Source: an uncultured Alistipes sp.
Lineage (GTDB): Bacteria > Bacteroidota > Bacteroidia > Bacteroidales > Rikenellaceae
NCBI GenBank assembly: GCA_944321755.1
Contig: CALUMM010000003.1
Location: 1-64,000 of the forward strand
Length of the DNA: 64,000 nucleotides
Direction: 5' to 3'
Shown here piece by piece: positions 39,626-48,911 of this stretch. The first letter of the stretch is position 1. Every line of letters starts with the position of its first letter. A model generated the notes under the pieces. The model was not told the origin of the DNA. It searched no databases and worked only from the letters and a program-made list of their open reading frames with translations. Made by a program: the position numbers and the translations under genes.

Positions 39626-41140
39626 CTAAATCTCTTCGTCCTCGGCGGCCGAGAAACTCTTGTTGATCTTGTCGAAGGTCTTCTGGAAGATCGATCCCCA
39701 GTCGCGTTTGCGCCGGGGCTCCTCCCGAGGCTCTTCATGCGGCGTCTCCCGCGGCTCCTCCGGAGTCGGAGGTTCGGGTGTTGCCGTCTGCGGATCCGTT
39801 TTCACGGGTTCCGGCGCCGGAGGTACGGGTTGTACCGGACGCGGCGAGACCGGACGGAACGTATTCGAGGCCGGAGGCGTCGGCGTATAAGGCTGGCGAA
39901 CCGTTGCCGTCGGAGACGGCGCCGGAGACCCTGCAGCCGCAGCGGACGAAGAGACCGACGGGTTCGAAGGTCGTTCGATCACGGCACAGCCTCCGAGTTC
40001 CGCGCCGTGGAGCAGGATGCCCACGACCGTCGAATAAGACGGATCGGCGACTCGCTCCTTCGAAGCCTCCGTAATCCCGGTCTCGGGAACCGCAACCCGG
40101 ACATCCAGGCCCGTCACGCGGCGGAAGAGTTCGTCCAGATCCTTCAGTTTCGCCGAGCCGCCCGTCAGCACGATGCCGTAGGCCAGCCGCTCGGCATAGC
40201 CCGAATCCTTGATCTCCTGCTGCACGAACTCCACGATGTCCGTGGCACGCGCCTCGATCACCGTCGCCAGGTTCCGCAACAGGATATCCTTCGCCTCGCG
40301 GGCCGTGCGGCCGTTGACGCGGATCAGTTTGTCTTCCGGGGCCAGTTCGGCAACCGCCGAACCGTATTTCTGTTTCAGGCTCTCGACATGTTTCTCCGGG
40401 ACGCTCATCGTCCGGATGTCCCGGTTGATGGCCGAAGCGCCCATCGGGATCGTGGCCACATAGCGGACCACGTTGCGGTAGTAGACCGTCACGTCCGTCA
40501 CGCCCGCACCGACATCCACCACGGCAACTCCCTCCTCCTTCTCGTCGGGAAGAAGGATCGCTTCCGGAGTCGCCATCGCGTCGGGCACCACACCCAGCAT
40601 CCGGATTCCGAGGCGCTTCAACGCCATGTCGAGGCGCTGCATCGGCGTCTTCTGGCACAGAATGAAGTTGAACGTCGACGAGAGTTTCTTGCCGAACGAC
40701 CCCACGGGATTCCGGACCTCCTGGCTGTCATCGACCAGATAGTTCTGCGGCACCCGCTCCATGATCGTCTCGTCGTCCGGGGCCTGCACGTTCCGCATCC
40801 GGTCGAACAGCGCATCCACATCCTTCTGGTTGACTCCGTTCTGGGGATCGTAAACGAAAACATGGTCCGTATGCCGGGCACAGCGCACGAACTCCCCGGA
40901 TATTCCCGCATAGGCCTCCGTAATCCGGATCCCGAGCTGCTGCTCCGTCTCCGAAACCGCATCCCGGATGGCCCGGCTCACCAGTTCGATGTTCTCGATC
41001 CGGCCCGCATGGACCCCTTCCACGGGTTTCGTGACGACGCTCACGACCTCCAGCAGGCCTTCCGGGGTCCTCTCCCCGACGGCTACAACCACCGACGAGC
41101 TCCCCAGATCTACGGCTACGGTATAATTCTTTCTTTCCAC
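39626..41140 (-). CDS. ftsA: Cell division protein FtsA
   Basis: FtsA is the actin-like protein that ties FtsZ to the membrane. The 504-residue protein opens with the phosphate-1 loop VAVDLGSSSVVVAVGE and shows VVDVGAGVTDVTVYY (phosphate 2) and VLTGGSAKLKDLDELF (adenosine site). The C-terminal 130 residues are an extended linker rich in Pro, Thr and Glu, longer than in E. coli FtsA, ending in RDWGSIFQKTFDKINKSF, a plausible amphipathic membrane anchor. It follows ftsQ by 12 bp. Confidence 0.97.
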   Translation of the reverse strand: MERKNYTVAVDLGSSSVVVAVGERTPEGLLEVVSVVTKPVEGVHAGRIENIELVSRAIRDAVSETEQQLGIRITEAYAGISGEFVRCARHTDHVFVYDPQNGVNQKDVDALFDRMRNVQAPDDETIMERVPQNYLVDDSQEVRNPVGSFGKKLSSTFNFILCQKTPMQRLDMALKRLGIRMLGVVPDAMATPEAILLPDEKEEGVAVVDVGAGVTDVTVYYRNVVRYVATIPMGASAINRDIRTMSVPEKHVESLKQKYGSAVAELAPEDKLIRVNGRTAREAKDILLRNLATVIEARATDIVEFVQQEIKDSGYAERLAYGIVLTGGSAKLKDLDELFRRVTGLDVRVAVPETGITEASKERVADPSYSTVVGILLHGAELGGCAVIERPSNPSVSSSAAAAGSPAPSPTATVRQPYTPTPPASNTFRPVSPRPVQPVPPAPEPVKTDPQTATPEPPTPEEPRETPHEEPREEPRRKRDWGSIFQKTFDKINKSFSAAEDEEI

Positions 41141-41152
41141 GGTATTATCCTT

Positions 41153-42250
41153 TTACTTCTTGCAGACCACCTGATTCCTGTATCTGATGTCGATCGTGCG
41201 GTACGTCCCCCATCCCAAAGTCGAAAGACCGTTGCGATAGAACCGCAGCAGTTTGTCGAACTTCAAATCCACCTCCTCCAGGCGCCCGAAGAGAATCGTA
41301 AAACCTCCGCTGCGCGGCGTCAGATTCACCTCCAAAGCTCCGCTGGGGGTCGTATAAGCGGCAATCTGCACAACCTCCGACCTCCAGAAATCGTCCTCTT
41401 CGACAGTCTCCACAAAGGTAAGGAGTTTCATGAAATCTTCGTAGCTTTTCTCCAACTTTTTTTGTTTCATGCGCTCCGCCTCCTGCTGCGAAGCAATCCG
41501 GTCGAGTTCCGCCGTGAGCTGCCGGCTCCGATACCGGTAGCGGCGCCGTTCCTCGGCCTTTTCGTCCTGCAGCGCCTTGACCCTTTTGTCGAACATCTCC
41601 GCACTCTCGCCCTTCCACCACCGGCGCTTGATCCGCTTGCGGCGGAACTCCCGGTAGGCCCGGTCATTGGCCTGCTCACGCCGGTAAACCGGGTATTTCG
41701 AACGTTCGAGCTCCGCAATCCGCTCGTCGAACTCCTGCTTGCGGCGGTCGATGTACGCCCGCACGTCCCCCGTGTAGTCCGCCGGGAACGGAGGACGGTA
41801 GCTCCCCGTAACCACCGGAACGTAGAGCGACGACGCCCGCGGAGCCCCGAAGACATAACCCTCCCGCGTCACATAGGCATTCCGCCCGTCGGTCAGCAGC
41901 CGCAGCAGCGGTTCCCGCGGCGTGATCCGGAGGTGCAACTCGCCTCCGCCGCGGACGTAGGCCGCCACCTCCTCCACGAAGCCGTTCCGGGCGATCAGGC
42001 GTTCGAGTCCCGTCAGGTCCACCTCCTCAACTGCCGTGCCGACCGTGCCGATTCCGCTCTGCGAAATCCAACGACGGACCTGCGCTCCCGTCACCAGGTA
42101 GCCCTGCGAGGTGCTGTCCACGATCTCGATCTCCAGGCTCCGGACCCGCTGCGCCGAACGGTCACGACGCGCCGAAAGACCCGCCCACAGAATATAGGCG
42201 GCCACGGCGGCCCACAAAAGACCCAGGATAACCGGTCGGAGAAGACGCAT
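41153..42250 (-). CDS. ftsQ: FtsQ-like division protein with a large charged insertion
   Basis: Its place between murC and ftsA, an N-terminal membrane helix (residues 7-25), a POTRA-like region (LEIEIVDSTSQGYLVTGAQV) and a beta domain (LHLRITPREPLLRLLTDGRN, then YVTREGYVF) identify it as FtsQ/DivIB. At 365 residues it is longer than usual. About 110 residues (162-272) are extremely rich in Lys, Arg and Glu and look like a long helix or coiled coil; the beta domain then resumes with VVQIAAYTTPSGALEVNLTP and the C-terminal RTIDIRYRNQVVCK. The periplasmic insertion is the unusual part of this protein. Confidence 0.88.
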   Translation of the reverse strand: MRLLRPVILGLLWAAVAAYILWAGLSARRDRSAQRVRSLEIEIVDSTSQGYLVTGAQVRRWISQSGIGTVGTAVEEVDLTGLERLIARNGFVEEVAAYVRGGGELHLRITPREPLLRLLTDGRNAYVTREGYVFGAPRASSLYVPVVTGSYRPPFPADYTGDVRAYIDRRKQEFDERIAELERSKYPVYRREQANDRAYREFRRKRIKRRWWKGESAEMFDKRVKALQDEKAEERRRYRYRSRQLTAELDRIASQQEAERMKQKKLEKSYEDFMKLLTFVETVEEDDFWRSEVVQIAAYTTPSGALEVNLTPRSGGFTILFGRLEEVDLKFDKLLRFYRNGLSTLGWGTYRTIDIRYRNQVVCKK

Positions 42251-42277
42251 CGGAGTGAGATCGCTTTTCGGTTCAGG

Positions 42278-43663
42278 TCAACTCTTCCGCTTCAGCACCT
42301 CGGCCAACGCCTCGCAGCAGGCATCGATATTCCCCGCCCCGAAGCTGATCACCACGTCGGTATCCATCCCGGCAACCGTGGCGGCCAGCTCTTCGCGCGG
42401 AACAATCCGGCACGGGACCGTCACCCGTTCGGCAATGATCTCCGAGGTGATGCCCTCGATGGGCTCCTCACGCGCCGGGTAGATCGGAAGCAGAACCACC
42501 TCGTCGGCGTGCGACAGCGCCTCGGCAAACTCCGCGTAGAGGTCCCGTGTGCGGGTGTAGAGGTGCGGCTGGAACAACGCCGTGATCCGACGCCCCGGGA
42601 ACATCTGCCGCACGGAGGTCAGCGTGGCGGCCAGTTCGCGCGGATGGTGCGCATAGTCGTCCATATAGACCTGCTTCGGCGTATTGACATAGAACTCGAA
42701 ACGCCGTTTCACCCCCGAGAACGAAGCCAGCGCCTCACGCACCCGGTCGGCATCCAGCTCCTGACCCTCGAACTGCGCCGCGCACCATACGGCAGCCACC
42801 GCGCCCACCGAATTCTCGATGTTCACCCACCCCGGAATGCCGAGCGTACAACCCTCGATCACACCCGACGGCGTGACGATGTCGTAGCGATAGTGACCGC
42901 CGCCGATCAGCTCGACGTTCCGCGCGTAGAAGTCGCACGGCGTATCGTAGGCATAGCGGTAGACCGTGATCTCCGAATTGTCGATCTCCAGGTCGAGGCC
43001 CTGCTTGATGACAAGGTAACCGTCGGGGCGGATCTGGCGGATAAACTGGGCGAAAGCCTCCTTCACGGCTTCGTGCGTGCCGTAGATGTCGAGGTGGTCG
43101 GCATCCGCCGAAGTCACCACCGCCACGTCGGGATACAGCCGCAGAAACGAACGGTCGAACTCGTCGGCCTCGACCGCCAGCCGTTTCCCGGTTCCCAGCA
43201 CGAGGTTGCCGCCGAAATTCTTCGAAATGCCCCCGAGGAAGGCCGAACCGCCCCCCGTCAGCACGCGGTCGAGCCACGCCACAAGGGTCGAAGTGGTGGT
43301 CTTGCCGTGCGTCCCCGCTACGGCCAGCACGTATTTCCCTTCCGAGAGGTGGCCCAGCATCTGCGAACGCTTCTCGATGCGGAAGCCGTGATCCCGGAAA
43401 TAGGTGTATTCGCTGTGATCCTGCGGGACGGCCGGCGTATAGACCACGATCGTATGGGCCGGATCGAGAAACTCCGCGGGAATCTGTCGGATGTCGTCCT
43501 CGTAGTGGACGGCGGCACCCTCGGCCGTCAGTGCGTCGGTCAGCGCCGTGCGCGTGCGGTCGTAACCGGCAACCCGGCAACCTTCGTGCAGAAAATAGCG
43601 GGCCAGGGCACTCATGCCGATGCCCCCGATCCCCAGAAAATAGACACTCTTGCGTTCCATCAC
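42278..43663 (-). CDS. murC: UDP-N-acetylmuramate--L-alanine ligase
   Basis: MurC adds the first amino acid, L-alanine, to UDP-MurNAc. The 461-residue protein starts with the nucleotide-binding GIGGIGMSALARYFL and has the Mur ligase ATP loop GTHGKTTTSTLVAW. Later motifs DDYAHHPRELAATL and LFQPHLYTRTRDL are typical of MurC. Its start overlaps the murG stop by 4 bp, and ftsQ follows after 27 bp. Confidence 0.97.
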   Translation of the reverse strand: MMERKSVYFLGIGGIGMSALARYFLHEGCRVAGYDRTRTALTDALTAEGAAVHYEDDIRQIPAEFLDPAHTIVVYTPAVPQDHSEYTYFRDHGFRIEKRSQMLGHLSEGKYVLAVAGTHGKTTTSTLVAWLDRVLTGGGSAFLGGISKNFGGNLVLGTGKRLAVEADEFDRSFLRLYPDVAVVTSADADHLDIYGTHEAVKEAFAQFIRQIRPDGYLVIKQGLDLEIDNSEITVYRYAYDTPCDFYARNVELIGGGHYRYDIVTPSGVIEGCTLGIPGWVNIENSVGAVAAVWCAAQFEGQELDADRVREALASFSGVKRRFEFYVNTPKQVYMDDYAHHPRELAATLTSVRQMFPGRRITALFQPHLYTRTRDLYAEFAEALSHADEVVLLPIYPAREEPIEGITSEIIAERVTVPCRIVPREELAATVAGMDTDVVISFGAGNIDACCEALAEVLKRKS

Positions 43664-44760
43664 TTCATCACTTTGACAATCTCATTCACAATATCTTCCG
43701 CCGCACGAGGCTTGGCCAGCGACTCCAGGCTGCAACTCATGGCCGACCGACGCCCGGGATCCTCCAGCAGCGCCTGCGCCTGCGCCATCGCCCGGGTGCG
43801 GCTCTCCGCATCCGAGACCACCACCGCGGCACCCTTCGCCTCCAGGGCCCGGGCATTCTTCGTCTGGTGGTCTTCAGCCACATTCGGCGACGGAACGAAA
43901 ACAACCGGTTTGGCTACCAGGCACAACTCCGAAACCGTCCCGGCCCCGCTGCGCGAAACCACCACGTCCGCAGCCGCATAGGCATAGTCCATGCGGTCGA
44001 TGAAGGCCCCCTGCCAGACGTGCTCCGCCGGATGTGCCGCCAGGAAGGCCTGCATCTCCCGTTCGTAATACTTGCCCGTCTGCCAGATCACCTGAACCGG
44101 GGCCTTGCCGCCCGTATCGAGGATCCACTGCTTCATCATCTCGTTCAGCGACCGCGTGCCGAGCGACCCCCCGACCACCAGCACCGTCGGGAGTTCGGCC
44201 GTCAGTCCGTAGTATTGCAGCGCTTCGGCCCGGTCAGCACCCTCCTTCGAGAAGCGGCCCCGCAGCGGATTGCCCGTCAGCGTAATCCGGTCCGCCGGAA
44301 AGAAGCGTTCCATCCCCTCGTAGGCCGTGCAGATGCGTTTGGCACGCTTGCCGAGGATCTTGTTCGTCACCCCGGCATAGGAGTTCTGCTCCTGGATCAC
44401 CGTCGGCACGCCCATCCGCTGCGCCGCCCACAGCACCGGAGCACTCGCATACCCCCCGAAGCCCACCACCACGTCGGCCCCGAAGTCGCGGATGACCCGT
44501 TTGGCCATCCGGATGCTCTTCAGCACCTTGAACGGAACCAGCAGGTTGTGCCACTCCAGCCGCCGCTGCAGCCCCGCAATCGGAAGCCCCACGATCCGGT
44601 AGCCCAGCGCCGGGACCTTCTCCATCTCCATCTTGCCCTCGGCGCCGACGAACAACAGCTCGACGTCATCGCCGAAGCGGCGTTTCAGCGCCTCGGCAAC
44701 CGCTACGGCCGGGTAAATATGGCCGCCCGTGCCGCCGCCCGAAAGAATGATTTTTTTCAT
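43660..44760 (-). CDS. murG: Undecaprenyldiphospho-muramoylpentapeptide beta-N-acetylglucosaminyltransferase
   Basis: MurG makes lipid II from lipid I on the inner face of the membrane. The 366-residue protein starts IILSGGGTGGHIYPAVAVAE, the conserved donor/lipid loop, and has QEQNSYAGVTNKILG and VVSRSGAGTVSELCLV near the C-terminus. The ATG at 44760 is used; the in-frame extension to 44979 is encoded mostly by a 30-bp tandem repeat and is rejected. Confidence 0.97.
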   Translation of the reverse strand: MKKIILSGGGTGGHIYPAVAVAEALKRRFGDDVELLFVGAEGKMEMEKVPALGYRIVGLPIAGLQRRLEWHNLLVPFKVLKSIRMAKRVIRDFGADVVVGFGGYASAPVLWAAQRMGVPTVIQEQNSYAGVTNKILGKRAKRICTAYEGMERFFPADRITLTGNPLRGRFSKEGADRAEALQYYGLTAELPTVLVVGGSLGTRSLNEMMKQWILDTGGKAPVQVIWQTGKYYEREMQAFLAAHPAEHVWQGAFIDRMDYAYAAADVVVSRSGAGTVSELCLVAKPVVFVPSPNVAEDHQTKNARALEAKGAAVVVSDAESRTRAMAQAQALLEDPGRRSAMSCSLESLAKPRAAEDIVNEIVKVMK

Positions 44761-44802
44761 ATTTCGTTCTTTTTTCCAATACTTTATCACATTCCCGACG
44801 TC

Positions 44803-44898
44803 CGCACGCCGGACAACGCGAAAATCACCGGCCCCACGCCGAACAACGCGAAAATCACCGGCCCCACGCCGAACAACGCGAAAATCAGCGACCCCACG
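44803..44898. repeat. Tandem 30-bp repeat upstream of murG
   Basis: Two perfect units beginning AAAATCACCGGCCCCACG lie at 44821-44850 and 44851-44880, with partial copies on each side (about 44803-44820 and 44881-44898). The right end runs into the last codons of comM, whose stop is at 44885-44887. Because 30 is divisible by three, reading frames pass through it, which explains the spurious N-terminal extension of murG. Confidence 0.9.
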
Positions 44899-46426
44899 TG
44901 CCGCGGTCCAGCGAACGGTAGCCGATCGCTTCGGCGATATCCTCCGCCGCAATCTCCGCACGGCCCGCCAGGTCGGCAATCGTCCGCGCCACCTTCAGGA
45001 TCCGGTCGTAGGCCCGCGCCGAGAGCGACAGCCGCTCCATGGCCCGCTCCAGCAGCGCCGCCGAGGCCGCATCCAGCCGACAGCAGCTCCGCAGCAGCGA
45101 ACTCCCCATCATCGAGTTGGTATGCACCCCCTCCACGTCGCGGAACCGCGCAGCCTGGATCTCCCGGGCCCGGATCACCCGTTCGCGGATCGCAGAACTC
45201 GGTTCGCCCGGGGCCGCCGAGGTCAGCTCGGAGGGCTGCACCGGCGTCACCTCCACCTGCAGGTCGATCCGGTCCAGCAGCGGTCCCGAAATACGCCCCA
45301 TATAGCGGTGCACCGCCCCCGGAGAGCACGTACACTCCTTCGTCGGATGGTTGTAGTAACCGCACGGACAGGGGTTCATCGCCGCCACGAGCGTAAAGTT
45401 CGCCGGGTATTCCACACTGTATTTCGCCCGCGAAACCACGATCCGTTTCTCCTCCAGCGGCTGCCGAAGCACTTCGAGGACGTTCCGCCCGAATTCGGGC
45501 AGTTCGTCGAGGAACAGCACCCCGTTGTGCGCCAGCGACACCTCCCCCGGACGCGGCGACTGCCCGCCGCCGATCAGCGCCACCTGCGACGTGAGGTGGT
45601 GCGGAGCCCGGAACGGCCGCAGCGTCATCAGCCCTCCGGCAAACTCCGTCTTTCCGGCCACGGAGTGGATCTTGGTCGTTTCGAGCGCCTCCTCGCGCGT
45701 CAGCGGCGGAAGGATCGTCGGAAGACGCCGCGCCAGCATCGTCTTGCCCGAGCCCGGCGCGCCGATCATCAGCACGTTGTGGCCGCCCGCCGCCGCAATC
45801 TCCAGCGCCCGCTTCACGTGCGTCTGGCCCTTCACGTCGGCAAAATCCTCCCCATAGCGCATCCGCTCCGGAGCAAAGGGATCCCCGACCGGAGGTGTCG
45901 CCGGTGTGATCGTCCGTTCGCCGTTCAGGCACTCCGCAACCTCGCGCAACGTCCCGGCGCCCAGCACCTCGATCCCCTCGACCACCGCCGCCTCCCCGGC
46001 ATTCTCCACCGGGAGAATCAGACGCCGCAAACCCGCCTGCCGGGCCGCTATGGCAATCGGAAGCACGCCCCGCACGGGTTTCAGCGACCCGTCGAGCGAC
46101 AACTCCCCGACAAACATCGTGTCGGAAACCGCCCCGGCATCGACCCGCTCCATCGCCGCGAGGATCCCCACCGCAATCGGCAGGTCGAAACCAGACCCCT
46201 CCTTGCGCAGGTCCGCCGGGGCCAGGCTCACAACCACCTTCCGACCCGACATCCGCTCGCCCGAGTTCTCGAACGCCGCACGGATACGCTGCTCGCTCTC
46301 CTTCACGGCGTTGTCCGGAAGGCCGACGAGGTACAGACCCAGACCGCCGCCCGTGATGTTGACCTCTACGGTCACCTTCACGGCGTCGATACCCAACAGG
46401 GCTCCGGCAAATGTACGTATGAACAT
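44885..46426 (-). CDS. comM: ComM/YifB-family Mg-chelatase-like AAA+ ATPase
   Basis: The 513-residue protein has an N-terminal Lon-like ChlI domain (VEVNITGGGLGLYLVGLPDN), a Walker A motif GAPGSGKTMLARRLP, Walker B LFLDELPEFG, and a C-terminal Mg-chelatase domain with CPCGYYNHPTKECTC. In other bacteria ComM is a hexameric helicase aiding branch migration in natural transformation; whether this organism is transformable is unknown. comF and priA lie not far upstream on the same strand. Its last codons are in the tandem repeat. Confidence 0.95.
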   Translation of the reverse strand: MFIRTFAGALLGIDAVKVTVEVNITGGGLGLYLVGLPDNAVKESEQRIRAAFENSGERMSGRKVVVSLAPADLRKEGSGFDLPIAVGILAAMERVDAGAVSDTMFVGELSLDGSLKPVRGVLPIAIAARQAGLRRLILPVENAGEAAVVEGIEVLGAGTLREVAECLNGERTITPATPPVGDPFAPERMRYGEDFADVKGQTHVKRALEIAAAGGHNVLMIGAPGSGKTMLARRLPTILPPLTREEALETTKIHSVAGKTEFAGGLMTLRPFRAPHHLTSQVALIGGGQSPRPGEVSLAHNGVLFLDELPEFGRNVLEVLRQPLEEKRIVVSRAKYSVEYPANFTLVAAMNPCPCGYYNHPTKECTCSPGAVHRYMGRISGPLLDRIDLQVEVTPVQPSELTSAAPGEPSSAIRERVIRAREIQAARFRDVEGVHTNSMMGSSLLRSCCRLDAASAALLERAMERLSLSARAYDRILKVARTIADLAGRAEIAAEDIAEAIGYRSLDRGTWGR

Positions 46427-46465
46427 GGCTGCGTCGATATTCGGTTTTTCAAAAGCCCCGCCCGA

Positions 46466-48055
46466 TCAGAACGGCGCCTCCTCGTCGAGATTCGCCGAGC
46501 GGTTCACGTCGAACTCCCCGCCCAGGGCGCCGCTCAGGGCACTGCCGCCCCCAAAGCCGCCCGGAAGGTTGTTCGAACCGCTCGCATAGTCGTCGTAGGC
46601 CTGCTGGTTCTCCGCGGCGTCCGACGGCGGAAGCATCGAATCCTCCAGGTCCGCAAATCGCGCCTGCTCCTTCAGGAAGCGAAGGTTCACGTCGCAAACC
46701 GCACCGTTGCGGTGCTTCGCCAGGATGATCTCCGCCATTCCCGCCGTCGGCATCCCGTTCTCGTCCTGATTGATCCCGTAATACTCCGGGCGGTGGATGA
46801 ACGCCACGATGTCGGCGTCCTGCTCGATGGCGCCCGACTCGCGGAGGTCCGACAGCTGCGGACGCTTCGAGCCGCCGCGCATCTCCGTCGCTCGGCTCAA
46901 CTGCGAAAGCGCAATCACCGGAACGTTCAGCTCCTTGGCAATCGCCTTCAAGGTCCGCGAAATGAAGGCCACCTCCTGTTCGCGGTTGCCCTTCGTATCC
47001 TGGTTCCCGGTCATCAGCTGCAGGTAGTCGATGATGATGATCTTGATGTCGTTGTGGATCTTCAGACGCCGCGCCTTCGAACGGAATTCGAAGACCGAAA
47101 GCGCCGGCGTATCGTCGATGTAGAGCGGTGCCGCGCCCAGCGGTTTGGTCGCAGACTCCAGGTGCCGCCACTGCTCGGGGGTCAACCGTCCCGATTTCAC
47201 GTCGTTGCCCGAAAGCCCCGTCTCGGCGATGATCAGTCGCATCATCAGCTGCACGGCCGACATTTCGAGCGAGAAGAACGCAACCCCCTGCTCGTAGTTG
47301 ACCGCCATGTTCCGCGCCATCGAGAGCACGAAGGCCGTCTTTCCCATCGAAGGTCGCGCCGCCACGATGATCAGGTCCGACAACTGCCAACCCAGCGTCA
47401 CCCGGTCCAGCGCCGTGAAACCCGACGGCACCCCGCTGTACGTGCTGGAGTTCTTCGACGCCTCCTCGATCTGCATCAGTGCGCGCGCCAGGATCTCCTT
47501 CGACGACTGCACCGAACGCTTCACATGACCCTCGGCCACCTTGAAGATCTCACCCTCGGCAAAACCGATCAGATCCGTCACGTCGGTCGACTCGTCGTAC
47601 GAGCGTTTCTGGATCTCCGTCGCCGAACGGATCAGCTCCCGCTGGACATATTTCTGCGCGATGATCTTCGCATGGAACTCCACGTTCGCCGCCGAGCCCA
47701 CCTTCTGGGTCAGCTGCGCCAGGTACGAAGCCCCGCCCACCTTCTTCAACTCCTTTTTCGTCTTCAGGCGCTCGGTCACGGTATAGAGGTCGATGGGCTT
47801 CAGCTCCATCGACAACTCCTCGATCGCCTTGTAGATCAGGCGGTGCTCCTCGGTGTAGAACGCCTCCGGAGTGACGAACTCCTGCACCGCGATGATGCTG
47901 TCCTTCTCCAGCATCAGCGCGCCCAGCACCGCCTCCTCCAGCTCGACGGCCTGCGGCGGCACGTTCCCAGCACCCTCCGTCAAAGCGTCGTAGACCTCGC
48001 GGTTGCGCGCGTAGGACCCGCCCCGCGAGCCCGTATTGTCATATTCCTTTGCCAT
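46466..48055 (-). CDS. dnaB: Replicative DNA helicase DnaB
   Basis: DnaB unwinds DNA ahead of the replisome. The 529-residue protein has an N-terminal DnaB domain (PPQAVELEEAVLGALMLEKD), a RecA-like domain with Walker A AARPSMGKTAFVLS, SLEMSAVQLMMRLI, IIIDYLQLMTG and SQLSRATEMRGGSKRPQLSD, and a Gly/Asn-rich tail. The ATG at 48055 is preferred to an upstream frame to 48109 that adds 18 unlikely residues. No inteins or breaks. Confidence 0.97.
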   Translation of the reverse strand: MAKEYDNTGSRGGSYARNREVYDALTEGAGNVPPQAVELEEAVLGALMLEKDSIIAVQEFVTPEAFYTEEHRLIYKAIEELSMELKPIDLYTVTERLKTKKELKKVGGASYLAQLTQKVGSAANVEFHAKIIAQKYVQRELIRSATEIQKRSYDESTDVTDLIGFAEGEIFKVAEGHVKRSVQSSKEILARALMQIEEASKNSSTYSGVPSGFTALDRVTLGWQLSDLIIVAARPSMGKTAFVLSMARNMAVNYEQGVAFFSLEMSAVQLMMRLIIAETGLSGNDVKSGRLTPEQWRHLESATKPLGAAPLYIDDTPALSVFEFRSKARRLKIHNDIKIIIIDYLQLMTGNQDTKGNREQEVAFISRTLKAIAKELNVPVIALSQLSRATEMRGGSKRPQLSDLRESGAIEQDADIVAFIHRPEYYGINQDENGMPTAGMAEIILAKHRNGAVCDVNLRFLKEQARFADLEDSMLPPSDAAENQQAYDDYASGSNNLPGGFGGGSALSGALGGEFDVNRSANLDEEAPF

Positions 48056-48188
48056 GAATTTTTTCCTCGGTTCGGACCTCAAAAATACGGATTCGGTCCG
48101 ACATATCAAAAAGGTGCACTCGGAAAAGTCAAAGATTTTCCATTTTCCGAAACCCGGGCCGGCAGGCGGAGAATCAAATTCAGGAAAA

Positions 48189-48911
48189 TCAGGGCTTTAC
48201 GCCCAGCTCACGTTGCGAGACCGCCAGCGCCGCCAGACTGATCCGGCAGTCGGGGACCGACCGCAGAATCTCGTCGGCGCACGACAGCAGCGTCGAGCCG
48301 GTGGTCATCACGTCGTCGACCAGCAGCAGGTGACGCCCCGCCAGCCGTTCGGGATGACGAACCGCAAAGGCCCCTTCGACATTCCCGGCCCGTTCGCGGT
48401 GCGATTTCCGGGCCTGGCTCGCCGTGTTGCGCCGCCGGTAGACGCTCCGCCGCTCGACCGGTACGCCCAGTTGGGCCGCAATCCCTTCGGCAATGTACTC
48501 CGACTGGTTGTAACCCCTCCGGCACCGCTTGAACGGATGCAGCGGAAGCGGAACCACACACTCCACATCGCCGTAAAGCCCGCTCTCGCGCAAGTAGCGC
48601 CCGTACCATTCGCCCATCTCCCGCGCCGTGCGCCACGAACCCCGGTACTTGAACCCGTGGATCAGCTGCCGCCAGCCGCTGCCGTGGACGAAGAAGAGAA
48701 AGCCCGAAGCCTGCACGACGGGAACCATGCCCCAGCATTTGCGCACCACGGGATTGTCCGCCTCACGCCAGTAGCCCGTCAGCGGGGCCGTGGCCCGGCA
48801 ATAGGTGCAGAGCATCCGCTCGCCCGCCGCCAGCGGCTCCCCGCACACCGCACAGCGCGCCGGGAAAAACAGCGACGACACGTCGCGCCACAATTCACTG
48901 AGGATCGACAT
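48189..48911 (-). CDS. comF: ComF/GntX-family phosphoribosyltransferase-like protein
   Basis: The 240-residue protein has an N-terminal zinc finger with Cys20, Cys23, Cys35 and Cys38, and a phosphoribosyltransferase domain with LLLVDDVMTTGSTL (the PRPP loop) near residues 194-207. PLPLHPFKRCRRGYNQSE is a ComF hallmark. In transformable bacteria ComF acts with DNA uptake; elsewhere its role is unclear. Its start overlaps the end of priA by 17 bp, an unusually long overlap. Confidence 0.93.
   Translation of the reverse strand: MSILSELWRDVSSLFFPARCAVCGEPLAAGERMLCTYCRATAPLTGYWREADNPVVRKCWGMVPVVQASGFLFFVHGSGWRQLIHGFKYRGSWRTAREMGEWYGRYLRESGLYGDVECVVPLPLHPFKRCRRGYNQSEYIAEGIAAQLGVPVERRSVYRRRNTASQARKSHRERAGNVEGAFAVRHPERLAGRHLLLVDDVMTTGSTLLSCADEILRSVPDCRISLAALAVSQRELGVKP

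Noticed and set aside
41412..41419. A TACCTTTG match on the minus strand inside ftsQ.
   Set aside because: It is within coding sequence with no gene start downstream at a sensible distance; probably chance.
39473..43981. A 1502-codon open frame on the plus strand opposite ftsA, ftsQ and murC.
   Set aside because: It is fully antisense to three well-identified genes, its product is Arg/His/Pro-rich without family motifs, and it is explained by GC-rich codon bias that removes stops from the opposite strand.
44761..44979. N-terminal extension of murG by 73 codons.
   Set aside because: It is made of the 30-bp tandem repeat and comM sequence in another frame; the normal MurG start is at 44760.
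44729..48241. A 1170-codon open frame on the plus strand opposite comM and dnaB.
   Set aside because: Antisense to comM and dnaB; composition is that of a mirror frame, not of a protein.
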